From Martinezella calliandrae (GTDB lineage: Bacteria > Pseudomonadota > Alphaproteobacteria > Rhizobiales > Rhizobiaceae), in the NCBI RefSeq assembly GCF_030272695.1, contig NZ_JARFYN010000009.1:62001-126000 (forward strand): a DNA stretch of 64,000 nucleotides, in the 5' to 3' direction. Of this stretch, positions 10,392-19,608 are shown piece by piece (the first letter of the stretch is position 1; every line of letters starts with the position of its first letter). Both the position numbers and the translations under genes were made by a program. A model generated the notes under the pieces. It was not told the origin of the DNA and made no database searches. It saw only the letters and a list, made by a program, of their open reading frames with translations.

Positions 10392-11342
10392 ATGGAACGC
10401 AAGACCAATAAAACTATACTTGCAGCACTTGCTGCGGCTTCCCTTGCCTTTGGTCTTTCGTCACCGACGATTTGCCTTGCGGGGACGAGCGACACCGTCC
10501 GACCGGTTATGAACTTGCTTGCGGATCCGCTCTTCGACACAGTCATCGATTTCCTCGCGCCGGCCGCTGCTAACACGGCAAAGGCGATTGGGGGCATCGA
10601 ACTTGCCGCGCTAAGCCAGAGCCTCACCGTCGAGCCGGCCGGCCTTCCTGGAAACGATATGGCTGTGTTGCAGCCGGTACATCCCGCACAGTCTACCAAC
10701 ACCCTAACTGGCGACTCAGTGTTTGGAACCGTCGCCATTCCCTTCAAGCATCTTGCGGCGCTCGACAAATTCGCGGGCCCGCTTGCCGAGATCCGGTCCG
10801 GCAAAGCGCTTGATTGCAGCGCAGACGGATGCGACGCAGCAGTAACAGCCGTCGCAGCCGCCGAGACAAAGACTGCCGGCGCCTCTATCCGCGACAAGAT
10901 CAACACAATCAATTTTACCGTCAATCATGCCATCCGCTACGCCAGCGACATGGATACCTATCATGTGACGGACTACTGGGCTAAGCCGAGCGAGGCGCTG
11001 TCGCATCAGCAGGGCGACTGCGAGGACTATGCCATATTAAAGATGGCGGCCCTCTACAAGGCAGGCGTCGATCTCGACCAAATGGCGCTGGTCATCCTCT
11101 TTGACAAGCAGCGGCATTTCTATCACGCCGTTCTATCGGTCGCTGTCAACGGCAACTATCTCATCCTCGACAACATGCGCGATGAGGTATTGCCCGATAG
11201 GCGCATTGCAGAATACCTGCCGCTCTATTCGATCGTCGCCGGCCGCGGCTATCTGCACGGTTCTCGCGATCCTCATGCGCAAGCGGTTGTCGCCGCAATG
11301 CCGCTCGCTAAGGTGGCCCCTGGCGAAGGCGAGATCCACTGA
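10392..11342 (+). CDS. LapG-like periplasmic transglutaminase-type cysteine protease
   Basis: 316 residues, ATG with AGGGAGAA upstream. Residues 1-31 look like a Sec signal peptide (AALAAASLAFGLSS). The C-terminal half is a bacterial transglutaminase-like cysteine proteinase domain (BTLCP, the LapG family). Its likely catalytic triad is Cys210 in QQGDCEDYA, His245 in FYHAVLSV and Asp260 in LILDNM. Known LapG enzymes cut large type I-secreted adhesins near the N-terminus and are restrained by the c-di-GMP receptor LapD. Here the gene sits between a giant adhesin and its probable exporter, so that adhesin is the obvious substrate. The N-terminal 140 residues upstream of the domain are not recognised. 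No LapD partner is in the window. Family call is strong; substrate is inferred from position. Confidence 0.85.
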   Translation: MERKTNKTILAALAAASLAFGLSSPTICLAGTSDTVRPVMNLLADPLFDTVIDFLAPAAANTAKAIGGIELAALSQSLTVEPAGLPGNDMAVLQPVHPAQSTNTLTGDSVFGTVAIPFKHLAALDKFAGPLAEIRSGKALDCSADGCDAAVTAVAAAETKTAGASIRDKINTINFTVNHAIRYASDMDTYHVTDYWAKPSEALSHQQGDCEDYAILKMAALYKAGVDLDQMALVILFDKQRHFYHAVLSVAVNGNYLILDNMRDEVLPDRRIAEYLPLYSIVAGRGYLHGSRDPHAQAVVAAMPLAKVAPGEGEIH

Positions 11343-11382
11343 TCGGGTTCGTTTACCGCGGATAGCGAAAGCGACGACATCC

Positions 11383-12036
11383 TCAATAAACGGAAATATA
11401 ACCGATCAGCATCGGGGCCTCGTGCGTCGGCGCCAGCGCCAGATTGATCTGACCCGTCAGCGATTGCGAACCGAGGCCGATCTTGAAGCCGGTGTTCAGC
11501 GTCTTGCCACGATTGGCCGATAGGACGGAGAAGGCTTCCTCGACCTGGGTGTCGATAGAAAAGCGCAATGTGCGCGCCGTCTGCAGGACGTCATCAATCA
11601 GCGGCAGGCGTTGGCGCAACATTTTCAGGAAGGCATCGTTGAAGAGTTTGATCCCGCGCTCCTGCGTCAACACCACAGCCGGCGTCGGCGATGCCTGAAG
11701 GACTGCATTGAGATTGGTCAGCGACGCGACGTCCTCGATGGCGTCCAGGCGGCTCAGCGCCCATTTGAAGCTCAGAACGCGCAACAAAGAGGCGAGATTG
11801 CCAGCCTCCGGCATATCGGTCGCCGTGTGGTAGACGATGTCGCCAATGCTGATGCCGCCAGCTTCGGACATCCGACCGAGGCCGTCCCAATAGATCCGCT
11901 CCAAGCGAATGCCGCGACGCTCGCCGCCGCCAGTCACGGCACGGAAACGTGGCTCCAGTTCGTCACCATCGACAGACGGCAAGGCTTCGCTGCGGGCCAT
12001 CGTCGCGACTTCTTCCTTTCCGGCTCCCTTGCGCAT
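11383..12036 (-). CDS. ribbon-helix-helix domain protein with a PAS-like C-terminal part
   Basis: About 217 residues from the ATG at 12036 (GGTGAGGG upstream). Other starts are a GTG at 12048, overlapping the stop of the hlyD-like gene, and an ATG at 12000. Residues near 30-70 (GERRGIRLERIYWDGLGRMSEAGGISIGDIVYH) match the RHH_4 type of ribbon-helix-helix domain. The following part (VLQASPTPAVVLTQERGIKLFNDAFLKMLRQRLP) resembles the start of a PAS domain. It is the last gene of the tolC-ABC-hlyD operon and overlaps or abuts hlyD, so it is probably co-expressed with the secretion machine. A DNA-binding regulator of adhesin expression is a reasonable guess, but the domain pairing is unusual and no ligand residue can be named. 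Confidence 0.6.
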   Translation of the reverse strand: MRKGAGKEEVATMARSEALPSVDGDELEPRFRAVTGGGERRGIRLERIYWDGLGRMSEAGGISIGDIVYHTATDMPEAGNLASLLRVLSFKWALSRLDAIEDVASLTNLNAVLQASPTPAVVLTQERGIKLFNDAFLKMLRQRLPLIDDVLQTARTLRFSIDTQVEEAFSVLSANRGKTLNTGFKIGLGSQSLTGQINLALAPTHEAPMLIGYISVY

Positions 12037-12044
12037 TGTCGCCC

Positions 12045-13346
12045 TCACCGTTCCGTCAGCGCTTCGGAGCGCGCCTTGTTGATCGGTTTCATCAGATAGG
12101 CGAGGATCGACTTGCGGCCGGTCATAATCTCGGCAGAAGCCACCATGCCGGGAATGATCGGATACCGCTTACCGTCGCGCTCCAGCTCCGACTTGCCGGT
12201 CTTGATACGCACGAGGTAATAGGTCTCGTTCTTGTCCTTATCGACTAGGCTGTCGGCCGAGACGTTGACGACCGTACCGTCCAGCGCACCGAAGATCGAG
12301 AAATCATAGGCCGAGATCTTGATGACCGCCGGCTGGCCGACACGAACGAAGGCAACGTCGCGCGGTGAAATCTTCGCCTCGATCAGCAGATTGTCCGCTG
12401 TCGGCACGACGCCGGCGATGACCTTGCCGGCGTCGACATAGGCGCCGATCGTATTGACCTCCAGCGTATTGACGATGCCGTCGACAGGGGAACGGATATC
12501 CGTATGCTTCACCCGGTCGGATGCTCCACGGATCGTCTCGTCGACGACGGACAGCTCCGACAGTGCCTGTCCCTTGTCGGTTAATGCCTGTTGGCGCAGC
12601 TGCAACCCGAGGTCGTTGACTTGCAGGTTAGCCTCCTTGACGGCCGCCTGTAGGCGATCCAGACTTTCGACATAGACATTAAGCTGACCCTGCAGGTCGA
12701 CCAAGTCTCGGTGGACCTTCAGGATTTCTGTTTCGGCAACAAGCTTCTTCTCGCCAAGCGGCTTCAGCAGATCATACTGCTTTTGGGCGCCGGCAATATT
12801 CTGCGTCAGGCGGTCTATGTTGGCATGAGCCTCGTCCAGCTCATTCTGATGCTGCTTCAGACGCTGATCGAGAACATCAAGCTTGTTCTGATAGGCGGCA
12901 CGATCCGCCTCGAAGAGCTTTTCCTCGTTGTCGCAGACGTCTTTGGCGGCGGCCAGAATATCGGCCGGGCAGACGAATAGTGCGTCGTAAGTGCCTGCCT
13001 CCTCCAAGGCGAGGCGCTCAACCTTGGCCCCGAGAGCGCGGGCCTTGGCCACCGACTCACCAAGCGTCGATTCCGTCGTGGTATTGTCCAGTTGCACCAG
13101 AAGATCGCCCTTATGGACGACCTGACCGAGATTAACATTGATCTGCTGAACAATTCCGGGCTCGGACGACTGCACGATCTGCGTCTTGGATACCGGTATC
13201 ACCTTCCCCTCGCCCCGCGCGATCTCGTCGATGTCGGCCAAGGCCGCCCACGCGATAAAAGCAGCGATCATCAATGCGCAGATGCCGAGGATCAGCCGGG
13301 CGAAAAACGGAGGGTTGTCGTGGATATTTTGAGGATGAGTACGCAT
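12045..13346 (-). CDS. HlyD/LapC-like membrane fusion protein of type I secretion
   Basis: 433 residues. One transmembrane helix lies near residues 17-37 (LILGICALMIAAFIAWAALA), followed by the typical ADIDEIARGEGKVIP and VQSSEPGIVQQINVNLGQVVHKGDLL biotinyl-lipoyl-like half. A long coiled-coil region with many EADRAAYQNKLDVLDQRLKQ-type heptads comes next, then the second lipoyl half (IRSPVDGIVNTLEVNTIGAYVDAG) and a C-terminal beta domain ending in IIPGMVASAEIMTG. Its ATG overlaps the stop of the ABC exporter gene by one base (TGATG), so the two are translationally coupled. It bridges the inner-membrane ATPase to the TolC-like channel. Confidence 0.92.
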   Translation of the reverse strand: MRTHPQNIHDNPPFFARLILGICALMIAAFIAWAALADIDEIARGEGKVIPVSKTQIVQSSEPGIVQQINVNLGQVVHKGDLLVQLDNTTTESTLGESVAKARALGAKVERLALEEAGTYDALFVCPADILAAAKDVCDNEEKLFEADRAAYQNKLDVLDQRLKQHQNELDEAHANIDRLTQNIAGAQKQYDLLKPLGEKKLVAETEILKVHRDLVDLQGQLNVYVESLDRLQAAVKEANLQVNDLGLQLRQQALTDKGQALSELSVVDETIRGASDRVKHTDIRSPVDGIVNTLEVNTIGAYVDAGKVIAGVVPTADNLLIEAKISPRDVAFVRVGQPAVIKISAYDFSIFGALDGTVVNVSADSLVDKDKNETYYLVRIKTGKSELERDGKRYPIIPGMVASAEIMTGRKSILAYLMKPINKARSEALTER

Positions 13347-15499
13347 CAGGGCACCGCCTTGCGCTGCATCGCCTCGATGACGGCGTTCTTCGGTCCATCG
13401 GCGATGATGCGGCCCTTGTCGATAACGATTAGCCGGTCGACGAGCTCCAACATACTGTGGCGATGGGTCGCCACCATCAGCGTTGTTTCCGGACCGAACG
13501 CACTCGTCAGCTTGTTGATCAGGTGACGTTCGCTTGCCAGATCCATCGCCCCCGAGGGTTCATCAAGAAAGACGATCTTCGGCCGGGTCAGGAGCAGGCG
13601 GGCGATGGTCAATGCCTGCTTCTGACCATTCGACAGGTTCGCGCCGCGCTCGCCGACCGGCATGTCGAAACCGCGCGGATGGACGGCGACGAATTCCTCG
13701 ACACCGGTCATGCGCGAGACGGCCAGCAGCTCCTCGTCGCTGGCATCGGCCCGGCCGAGCAGCAGGTTTTCCTTCACTGTGCCAGAAAACAGGTCCGACG
13801 ACTGGCCGGCAACCGCCACGGCGGCGCGCACCTCTGCCATGTGATACTGGCGGATATCGACGCCATCGATCAACACCCGGCCGCTGGAAGGCTGGAAAAG
13901 CCCGTCGAGCAGCCGGCCGAGCGTTGTCTTGCCCGAACCGATGCGCCCAATAATCCCGATCTTCTCGCCAGGCGTGACGGTGAAGGATAGCTGATTGATG
14001 ACCGCCTGGTCGGAACCTGGATATTGGAAGGAGACGTTCTGGAAGCTGAATCCGCCGCTGCGAATCTGCCGGTTGACGAAGCCGACAGTCGAAGGTCGGT
14101 CATCAGGCTGTTCCATGATCTTGTCGAGAATGCGTAGCGACATGGTGGCCTGACGAAAGCGCGCCAGCGTCATGGCGATCTGTCCGAAAGGCGCGCCGGC
14201 ACGGCTCGCCAGCATGACGGTCGCCACGATCGCGCCCATGGCAATTTTTCCATCGGCGAATTCATAGGTGCCCGCCACGACGATGAACACGCTAACCATC
14301 TGCTGCAACAACATCGTCAAGTTGATGGCGTTCGACGAGATGTGCTTGATGTCTTCGCTGGTGCGACTCGAATACTTCGTCAGCTCTTGCCAGCGGCGCA
14401 ACATGGTCGCTTCGGCTCGAAGGCTTTTCAATGTCTCGATCGTCGAAATTGTCTCGACGAGCATCGACTGGCGACGCGATGCTTCATTCGTCGCAGTCGC
14501 CATGCGCTTGCCAATCCGCGCCTGGGCCACGAGACCGATCACGACAGACAGAACGAAGGCTACAGCCGGAATAACGACCAGCCAATCGGCGATCAAATAG
14601 ATGACGATCAGGAAGATGACGACGAAGAGGCTGTCGATCAGCACACCGATAGTGTTCGAGGTGAAGAATTCGCGCACGAATTCATATTGCGTCACGCGGT
14701 TGGCATATTCGCCTGTCGACATCGGGCGGGACGCCAGCGTCGAATTCAGGATCTTGTCGAAGATCAGTTGCGACAGACGCATGTCCGCCTTGCGGCCTGC
14801 ATAATCTATCAGCGCCGCGCGGGCCGTCTTCAGCAGGAAATCGAAGAGATAAGCCAGGGAAATGCCGGCGGTCAGCACCCAGAGCGTTGGAAACGCCTTG
14901 TTCGGCAGCACGCGGTCGTAGACATTCATGGTGAAGAGCGGTGAGGCCAGCGCGATGACGTTGATAAACAGCGCCGCCAGCATGACACGGGCATAGGTAC
15001 GCCAGTAGGGCACCAGCGTCGTCGCCAGCCAGTGACGCTTCTCTATCTCCACCGCATGACCGACACGTGCTTCTTCCGAAGCATTCTGATAGAAGAGCGT
15101 GAAGGCAAAGGCTGCTTGTGGATTGAGCGCGGCAAGCTCGTCCCGCGTCAGATGGAGCGGCGTTTCAGCTGTTGGCGCGATGTCGATGACGTAGGAGCCA
15201 TTTTCGGCCATTTCGAGCAATGGGAGCACGCCGCCACCAGCAAAGGTGACGATGGCGGGACAGTCGAAATTGCCCAGCCGGCAATCGCGCTCTTTGTGCT
15301 TCAGCACCTGCAGGCCGACGCGTTCTGACAGACGCTCGACATCGTCCTGCTCCATGGCTTCCAGAACCTCATCCGGAACGCCTGAAAACAGCACTGTATC
15401 CGAGCTCGGGCGGCCGTAAAACGCGGCGACCGATTTGAATGCCGACTTGAACGACCGAAGCGATACGCTCGCAGACACGTCAGGTGCCACGTTCAACAT
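13346..15499 (-). CDS. LapB-like type I secretion ABC transporter (ATPase/permease)
   Basis: 717 residues. Residues 1-150 match a C39-like domain without an evident catalytic Cys near the start, as in RTX and LapB-type exporters that do not cut their cargo. A six-helix permease follows at about 160-440 (VMLAALFINVIALASPLF, GVLIDSLFVVIFLIVIYLIADWLVV). The ATPase has Walker A GRIGSGKTT, signature LSNGQKQ, Walker B KIVFLDEPS and the switch histidine in MVATHRHS. It lies 28 bp after the TolC-like gene and overlaps the HlyD-like gene, forming one operon. The large repeat protein at 1-8.7 kb is the expected substrate. The ribosome site is weak. Confidence 0.92.
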   Translation of the reverse strand: MLNVAPDVSASVSLRSFKSAFKSVAAFYGRPSSDTVLFSGVPDEVLEAMEQDDVERLSERVGLQVLKHKERDCRLGNFDCPAIVTFAGGGVLPLLEMAENGSYVIDIAPTAETPLHLTRDELAALNPQAAFAFTLFYQNASEEARVGHAVEIEKRHWLATTLVPYWRTYARVMLAALFINVIALASPLFTMNVYDRVLPNKAFPTLWVLTAGISLAYLFDFLLKTARAALIDYAGRKADMRLSQLIFDKILNSTLASRPMSTGEYANRVTQYEFVREFFTSNTIGVLIDSLFVVIFLIVIYLIADWLVVIPAVAFVLSVVIGLVAQARIGKRMATATNEASRRQSMLVETISTIETLKSLRAEATMLRRWQELTKYSSRTSEDIKHISSNAINLTMLLQQMVSVFIVVAGTYEFADGKIAMGAIVATVMLASRAGAPFGQIAMTLARFRQATMSLRILDKIMEQPDDRPSTVGFVNRQIRSGGFSFQNVSFQYPGSDQAVINQLSFTVTPGEKIGIIGRIGSGKTTLGRLLDGLFQPSSGRVLIDGVDIRQYHMAEVRAAVAVAGQSSDLFSGTVKENLLLGRADASDEELLAVSRMTGVEEFVAVHPRGFDMPVGERGANLSNGQKQALTIARLLLTRPKIVFLDEPSGAMDLASERHLINKLTSAFGPETTLMVATHRHSMLELVDRLIVIDKGRIIADGPKNAVIEAMQRKAVP

Positions 15500-15527
15500 G
15501 GGGTACTACCAATCTGGATCGTCACGA

Positions 15528-16964
15528 TTAACGAATCGGCTCGAGCAGATCCATCGGCAGGCCGGGCTTCTGATGCGAGTCGTATCTGGCGTAACCAGGA
15601 TCAGCCGTGTTCGACGATACGGCGAACTGATCACGGGCATAAGGCGTCGCCTGATCAACCGGCTTCAGCTTCATCGTCGACAACAGACTGCCCGATGCTG
15701 CGAGGATCTTGTATTCGGCAAAGAGCGAAGCGACGTCCGCCGTCTTGGCCAAAACCTCGGTGTTGAAGCGGGTGTTCTGAGCATCCAACAGATCGAGCAA
15801 TGAGCGCTGACCGACCTTGAACTGCTCGCGATAGGACGACACGAGTTGGGCGTTTGTCTTTTCCTGCCCATCCAGGATATGGGCTAGCTGGGCCTGATTG
15901 GTGCGCTCGCTCCAAGCGGAGCGAACCGACTGATCGACCTCGCGATAGCTCTGGCTCAATGCAAAACGCTGTTCGGCGGCGCGACGGACCAGTTCCTGCT
16001 GATGGGCAGTATCGATGCCGCCGTGATAGAGGTTCCACTTGGCGACGACGCCGACCTGGACGTCGTTGGTGTTGCCCTTGTTGCCATCAACATCGTCACC
16101 CATGCGGGCGCTGCCGACGAGGTCCAACTTCGGCAGGAAGGCAGCCTTGGAACCGCGGACATCGGCGTCAGCAGCGTTGACGTCAGCCTTAGCCGAGGAA
16201 ATCTGCGGATTGTTCTTTTGGGCGACGAAGACGGCGTCATCCAGCGTCTTCGGCAGGTAATGCGCTACGGAGGGAGGACGCTGCGCATTGCTGATCGGCT
16301 CGCCGACGACCTGAAGGTAGCGGATCTTCGTCGCATCCAGTTCCTGCTTGGCTTCCTGAAGGCGGGCATTTGCCGCTTGCAGACGCTCGCGACCCTGATA
16401 ACGATCAGCATCGGTGAGGGCACCACCTTTGATGCTTTCCTCGATGTTGCCGACCATCTGTTTATGGAACGCGACGTTCCTTTCCGCCGCCGCGACGATT
16501 TCCGTCTGCAGCATATATTCGAGATAGTTCTGGGTCACTTCAAGCGCCAAGGCTTCTGAGCGCTGCTGGACGCGAAAGGATGCGCCGTCGACACGCGCCG
16601 CCTGCTTGTCCTTTTGTGCCTTGCGATCACCGCCGTCAAACAATGTCTGCGTAATAGTCAAGCTTACATCGGCCGGATTGAGGTAATCCGTGGTGCGTGA
16701 CAGGGCTCCCGACGTGACGTCGGAAAGTCTCCGGCGACCATAACCTGACTCCAGATCGACTGAAGGTAGATAGAGCCCCCTCGCTTGACGCAGCTCGAAC
16801 TCCGTTGCCTCCCGATCCTGAGCAGCTTGCATGATCTGCGGATTGGTTTTCATCGTCTTGTCAATTGCCTGCTGCAATGTCACGGCGTAAGCAGCGCCGC
16901 TCAATAAAGAACTAATGGCCGCAGAAATCCCGATCGTTACAATCAATCTCGTTCTATAACCCAA
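15528..16964 (-). CDS. TolC-like outer membrane channel of type I secretion
   Basis: 478 residues. The start is a TTG at 16964 preceded by GGGGAAGGG; no nearby ATG fits. A signal peptide covers about 1-28 (IGISAAISSLLSGAAYA). The body has two OEP repeats with the usual features: TLQQAIDKTMKTNPQI near the mature N-terminus, SLTITQTLFDGGDRKAQ, and VGVVAKWNLYHGGIDTA in the second repeat, plus VGQRSLLDLLDAQNTRFN near the end. It is the first gene of the tolC-ABC-hlyD-RHH operon. It completes a dedicated three-part type I exporter, so the system need not borrow an outer-membrane channel from elsewhere. Confidence 0.9.
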   Translation of the reverse strand: MGYRTRLIVTIGISAAISSLLSGAAYAVTLQQAIDKTMKTNPQIMQAAQDREATEFELRQARGLYLPSVDLESGYGRRRLSDVTSGALSRTTDYLNPADVSLTITQTLFDGGDRKAQKDKQAARVDGASFRVQQRSEALALEVTQNYLEYMLQTEIVAAAERNVAFHKQMVGNIEESIKGGALTDADRYQGRERLQAANARLQEAKQELDATKIRYLQVVGEPISNAQRPPSVAHYLPKTLDDAVFVAQKNNPQISSAKADVNAADADVRGSKAAFLPKLDLVGSARMGDDVDGNKGNTNDVQVGVVAKWNLYHGGIDTAHQQELVRRAAEQRFALSQSYREVDQSVRSAWSERTNQAQLAHILDGQEKTNAQLVSSYREQFKVGQRSLLDLLDAQNTRFNTEVLAKTADVASLFAEYKILAASGSLLSTMKLKPVDQATPYARDQFAVSSNTADPGYARYDSHQKPGLPMDLLEPIR

Positions 16965-17432
16965 AACTGAACCCTTCCCCTATAATAATACTTTGCTAAT
17001 ATACTTTCCAATAGCTTGTTCAACTATTAGGCTAGACGAAATCACGTCTCCTTGCAAAGTAGATTCCCATTTATTTTCCTGAAGCAGTTAATATCGCGGC
17101 GCGCAAGCCTTACCGCTAATAATTTGTTGACCATTTTTGGGCTGTTCACAGTCGCAGCACCGACGCCCGTCGATTCGGCATACAGTCGTCTCTCATGCAG
17201 AACACAAGCCTACTCGTCACTCGAGCTGAGAACGATGAGCTCCACGCAAAGCTGATTTTCGACTATCTTGAAAAAATCGGGCAAGCCCACCGCGCACATG
17301 TGCAGCGATGCCATCGATTTCGACCAATCACATCGGACACTCAGACGAATGACGGACCAGTCAGCGCGGTCGTGACTTAACCTACCGATTTCAATTGATC
17401 GGGAAGCGGATAATTACCTCAACGTTCGGTGT
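16965..17432. other. intergenic region without a supported gene
   Basis: 468 bp upstream of the TolC-like gene. The part near 16980-17030 is AT-rich (tataataata) and probably contains the promoter of the secretion operon. Short open frames on the plus strand have no recognisable domain and no good ribosome site, so I do not call them. Confidence 0.5.
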
Positions 17433-18785
17433 TCAAGTCCATGATTCTGCCGCGGCGGCGGCATAGAGTCCTGCCCCGTGAGCTGCCCGGTCCAATTCCT
17501 CGCGAAAATCCGGATGGGCGAGCGCAATCAGCGCCCTTGCTCGCTCGGCGACCGACTTGCCCTTGAGGTTTGCCCATCCATACTCCGTAACGACGATATG
17601 TGTGTCGTTGCGCGATGTCGTCACCGGTCCCGTCAGCGCCGGAACGATGCGTGAGAGCGTGCCTTTTGCTGCTGTGGAATGACAGGCGATGATTGAACGC
17701 CCGCCCCGCGACGCATAAGCGCCACGCACGAAATCGACCTGGCCGCCGGATGCGCTGAACTGTCTTCCATTCATGAATTCCGAATTACACGCGCCACTCA
17801 GGTCGATCTGCAGCGTCGCATTGACCGATACAACCCGGTTATTCTGCGCGATGACGAAGGGATTGTTCACATATTCGACCGGATAGGCCTCAACTGCCGG
17901 GTTTTTGTTCAGGAAATCGTAGAGCGCTTGATCTCCCAGGGCAAAGGTGAAGATTGACTTCCCGAGATGTGTCTGCTTGCAACTATTGTCGACCACGCCT
18001 GTCTTGACTAGCGTGGCGAGACCCGGCGTCATCATTTCTGTATGGATGCCAAGACGGCGATGTCGGGAAAGCCCGGAGCACACCGCATCAGGCAAGGCGC
18101 CGATACCCATTTGCAGGCAATCGCCATCTTCTACCAAGCCAGCGATGATCGCCCCGATGGCATCATCCACTTCATTGCGTGCAGCGGCTGGCAGAACAGG
18201 CAAGCTGACGTCGTTTTCGACCAGCGCCGTCACGCTTGATATAGGGATCATGCAATTGCCGCGCACATAGGGCATTTTTGGGTTGACCTCGAGGATCAGC
18301 TGGATCCCAGGCTTTCGTGATACCGCGAGCGAATAGTCGGTACTGGCACCGAGGCTAAAATTGCCGTCCGCGTCCATTGGAGAAACGGTCGCAATCAACG
18401 TTTCCACGCCGACATGCTCGACCATCGAGCGCGGCACCTGGCTGAAATGGCAGGGTATCAGATCTACGGCGGGCAACGCCTGCGCCGATCGTCTCTTATC
18501 GAGCGCGCGCTCCACACCGCCATGAAAGTAACTCATGGGGACGATCCGGTCGCACAGCTCGAAATCGAACACGCTGGCACCCGCAACGCCAGTACAAAGG
18601 AGATAATAGAGCCGCACATTCTTGACGGCTCCCGCACGGGCTCGTTCGGCAAATGCCGCAAGGATGGCGGGTGGCTGACCCGCAGCCAGTGGCATCGCGA
18701 CCTTTGCCCCTGATGGAATCAGGGCAACCGCCCGTTCGACGGATGTCAGCCGTTCGCGATACAGCCTCTGATGGATCGTTGTCAT
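17433..18785 (-). CDS. acetyl-CoA hydrolase/4-hydroxybutyrate CoA-transferase family protein
   Basis: 450 residues from the ATG at 18785. I prefer it to the upstream ATG at 18806 because GGAGGAGG lies 4-11 bases before it and would otherwise be inside the protein. The sequence follows the AcCoA hydrolase/CoA-transferase family along its length: GAKVAMPLAAGQPPAIL near the start, LQMGIGALPDAV at 225-234, GIHTEMM with Glu250 as the likely acyl-accepting residue, GGQVDFVRGA, and C-terminal TEYGWANLKGKSVAERARALIALAHPDFREEL. Such enzymes move CoA between short-chain acids or hydrolyse acetyl-CoA. The substrate cannot be read from the sequence. It is monocistronic; its neighbour on the other strand is an adenosine-specific kinase. 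Confidence 0.87.
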   Translation of the reverse strand: MTTIHQRLYRERLTSVERAVALIPSGAKVAMPLAAGQPPAILAAFAERARAGAVKNVRLYYLLCTGVAGASVFDFELCDRIVPMSYFHGGVERALDKRRSAQALPAVDLIPCHFSQVPRSMVEHVGVETLIATVSPMDADGNFSLGASTDYSLAVSRKPGIQLILEVNPKMPYVRGNCMIPISSVTALVENDVSLPVLPAAARNEVDDAIGAIIAGLVEDGDCLQMGIGALPDAVCSGLSRHRRLGIHTEMMTPGLATLVKTGVVDNSCKQTHLGKSIFTFALGDQALYDFLNKNPAVEAYPVEYVNNPFVIAQNNRVVSVNATLQIDLSGACNSEFMNGRQFSASGGQVDFVRGAYASRGGRSIIACHSTAAKGTLSRIVPALTGPVTTSRNDTHIVVTEYGWANLKGKSVAERARALIALAHPDFREELDRAAHGAGLYAAAAAESWT

Positions 18786-19122
18786 TGGGCCCTCCTCCCA
18801 GTGCAATTCTCAGGACAACTCAGCATCCATTTCCATGTTCACATTTTTATCGGCATTTCCGATCTTTGCGCGTGCTTTCGTCTCTCGCAGAACACGCTCC
18901 ATCAAAACCGCGCAATCGGTATTTTGCAAGGCATGCGGTGATGTGGCCCTCAAGTGAGAACCGCGGCGGATCGGCATTTCAGGCGACCGTCGCTGCCATC
19001 CGACCAGAGCAAGGAGGCTAAAGGCGGCAGAGCGCAGAGGCCAATCGTTCGTCTGTGTCAGCTTGAAATCACCTTTCGTCCGCCTATTTACCATCGCGTG
19101 CCGACCTTGAAGGAGCGCAGCC
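18786..19122. other. intergenic region between divergent CoA-transferase and adenosine-kinase genes
   Basis: 337 bp between two divergent genes; it should hold both promoters. AAGGAG lies just before the ATG at 19123. I found no operator-like palindrome and no credible small gene. Confidence 0.4.
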
Positions 19123-19608
19123 ATGGAACTTGCTGTGGTGCCCATTGTTAAGCCGGACGCTTCCAACTTCATCTTTGGTCAGTCGCATTTTATCAAGACC
19201 GTGGAGGATCTCCACGAGGCGCTCGTGAGCGCGGTTCCCGGCATCCGCTTCGGGCTGGCCTTTTGCGAGGCCTCTGGCAAGCGGCTGGTGCGCTGGTCGG
19301 GTACTGACGAAGCCGCGATCGCCCTCGCACGCGACAATGCATCGGCCAGTGGCGCGGGCCACACTTTTCTGATCTTCCTGGGTGAAGGATTCTTTCCCGT
19401 CAACGTGCTGGGTGCGGTGCGTGCGGTGCCAGAGGTCTGCCGTATTTTCTGCGCGACGGCCAATCCGACACAGGTGATCGTTGCACAAACGGAGCTGGGC
19501 CGCGGCGTGCTCGGTGTGGTGGATGGCGCCTCCCCCGTGGGCGTCGAAACCGACATCGACATTGCATGGCGCAAAGACCTGCTGCGAAAGATCGGCTACA
19601 AGCTGTAG
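19123..19608 (+). CDS. adenosine-specific kinase (DUF355 family)
   Basis: 161 residues, ATG preceded by AAGGAG. The protein matches the small adenosine-specific kinase family almost end to end: NFIFGQSHFIKTVEDLHEAL near residues 15-35, IRFGLAFCEASGKRLVRW, GAGHTFLIFLGEGFFPVNVLGAV, VPEVCRIFCATANPTQVIVAQTELGRGVLGVVDG, and C-terminal RKDLLRKIGYKL. The family is best known from archaea and scattered bacteria. It has adenosine-binding structures and reported adenosine phosphorylation. It is a single-gene unit here. Function inside this organism is not clear from neighbours. Confidence 0.85.
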   Translation: MELAVVPIVKPDASNFIFGQSHFIKTVEDLHEALVSAVPGIRFGLAFCEASGKRLVRWSGTDEAAIALARDNASASGAGHTFLIFLGEGFFPVNVLGAVRAVPEVCRIFCATANPTQVIVAQTELGRGVLGVVDGASPVGVETDIDIAWRKDLLRKIGYKL

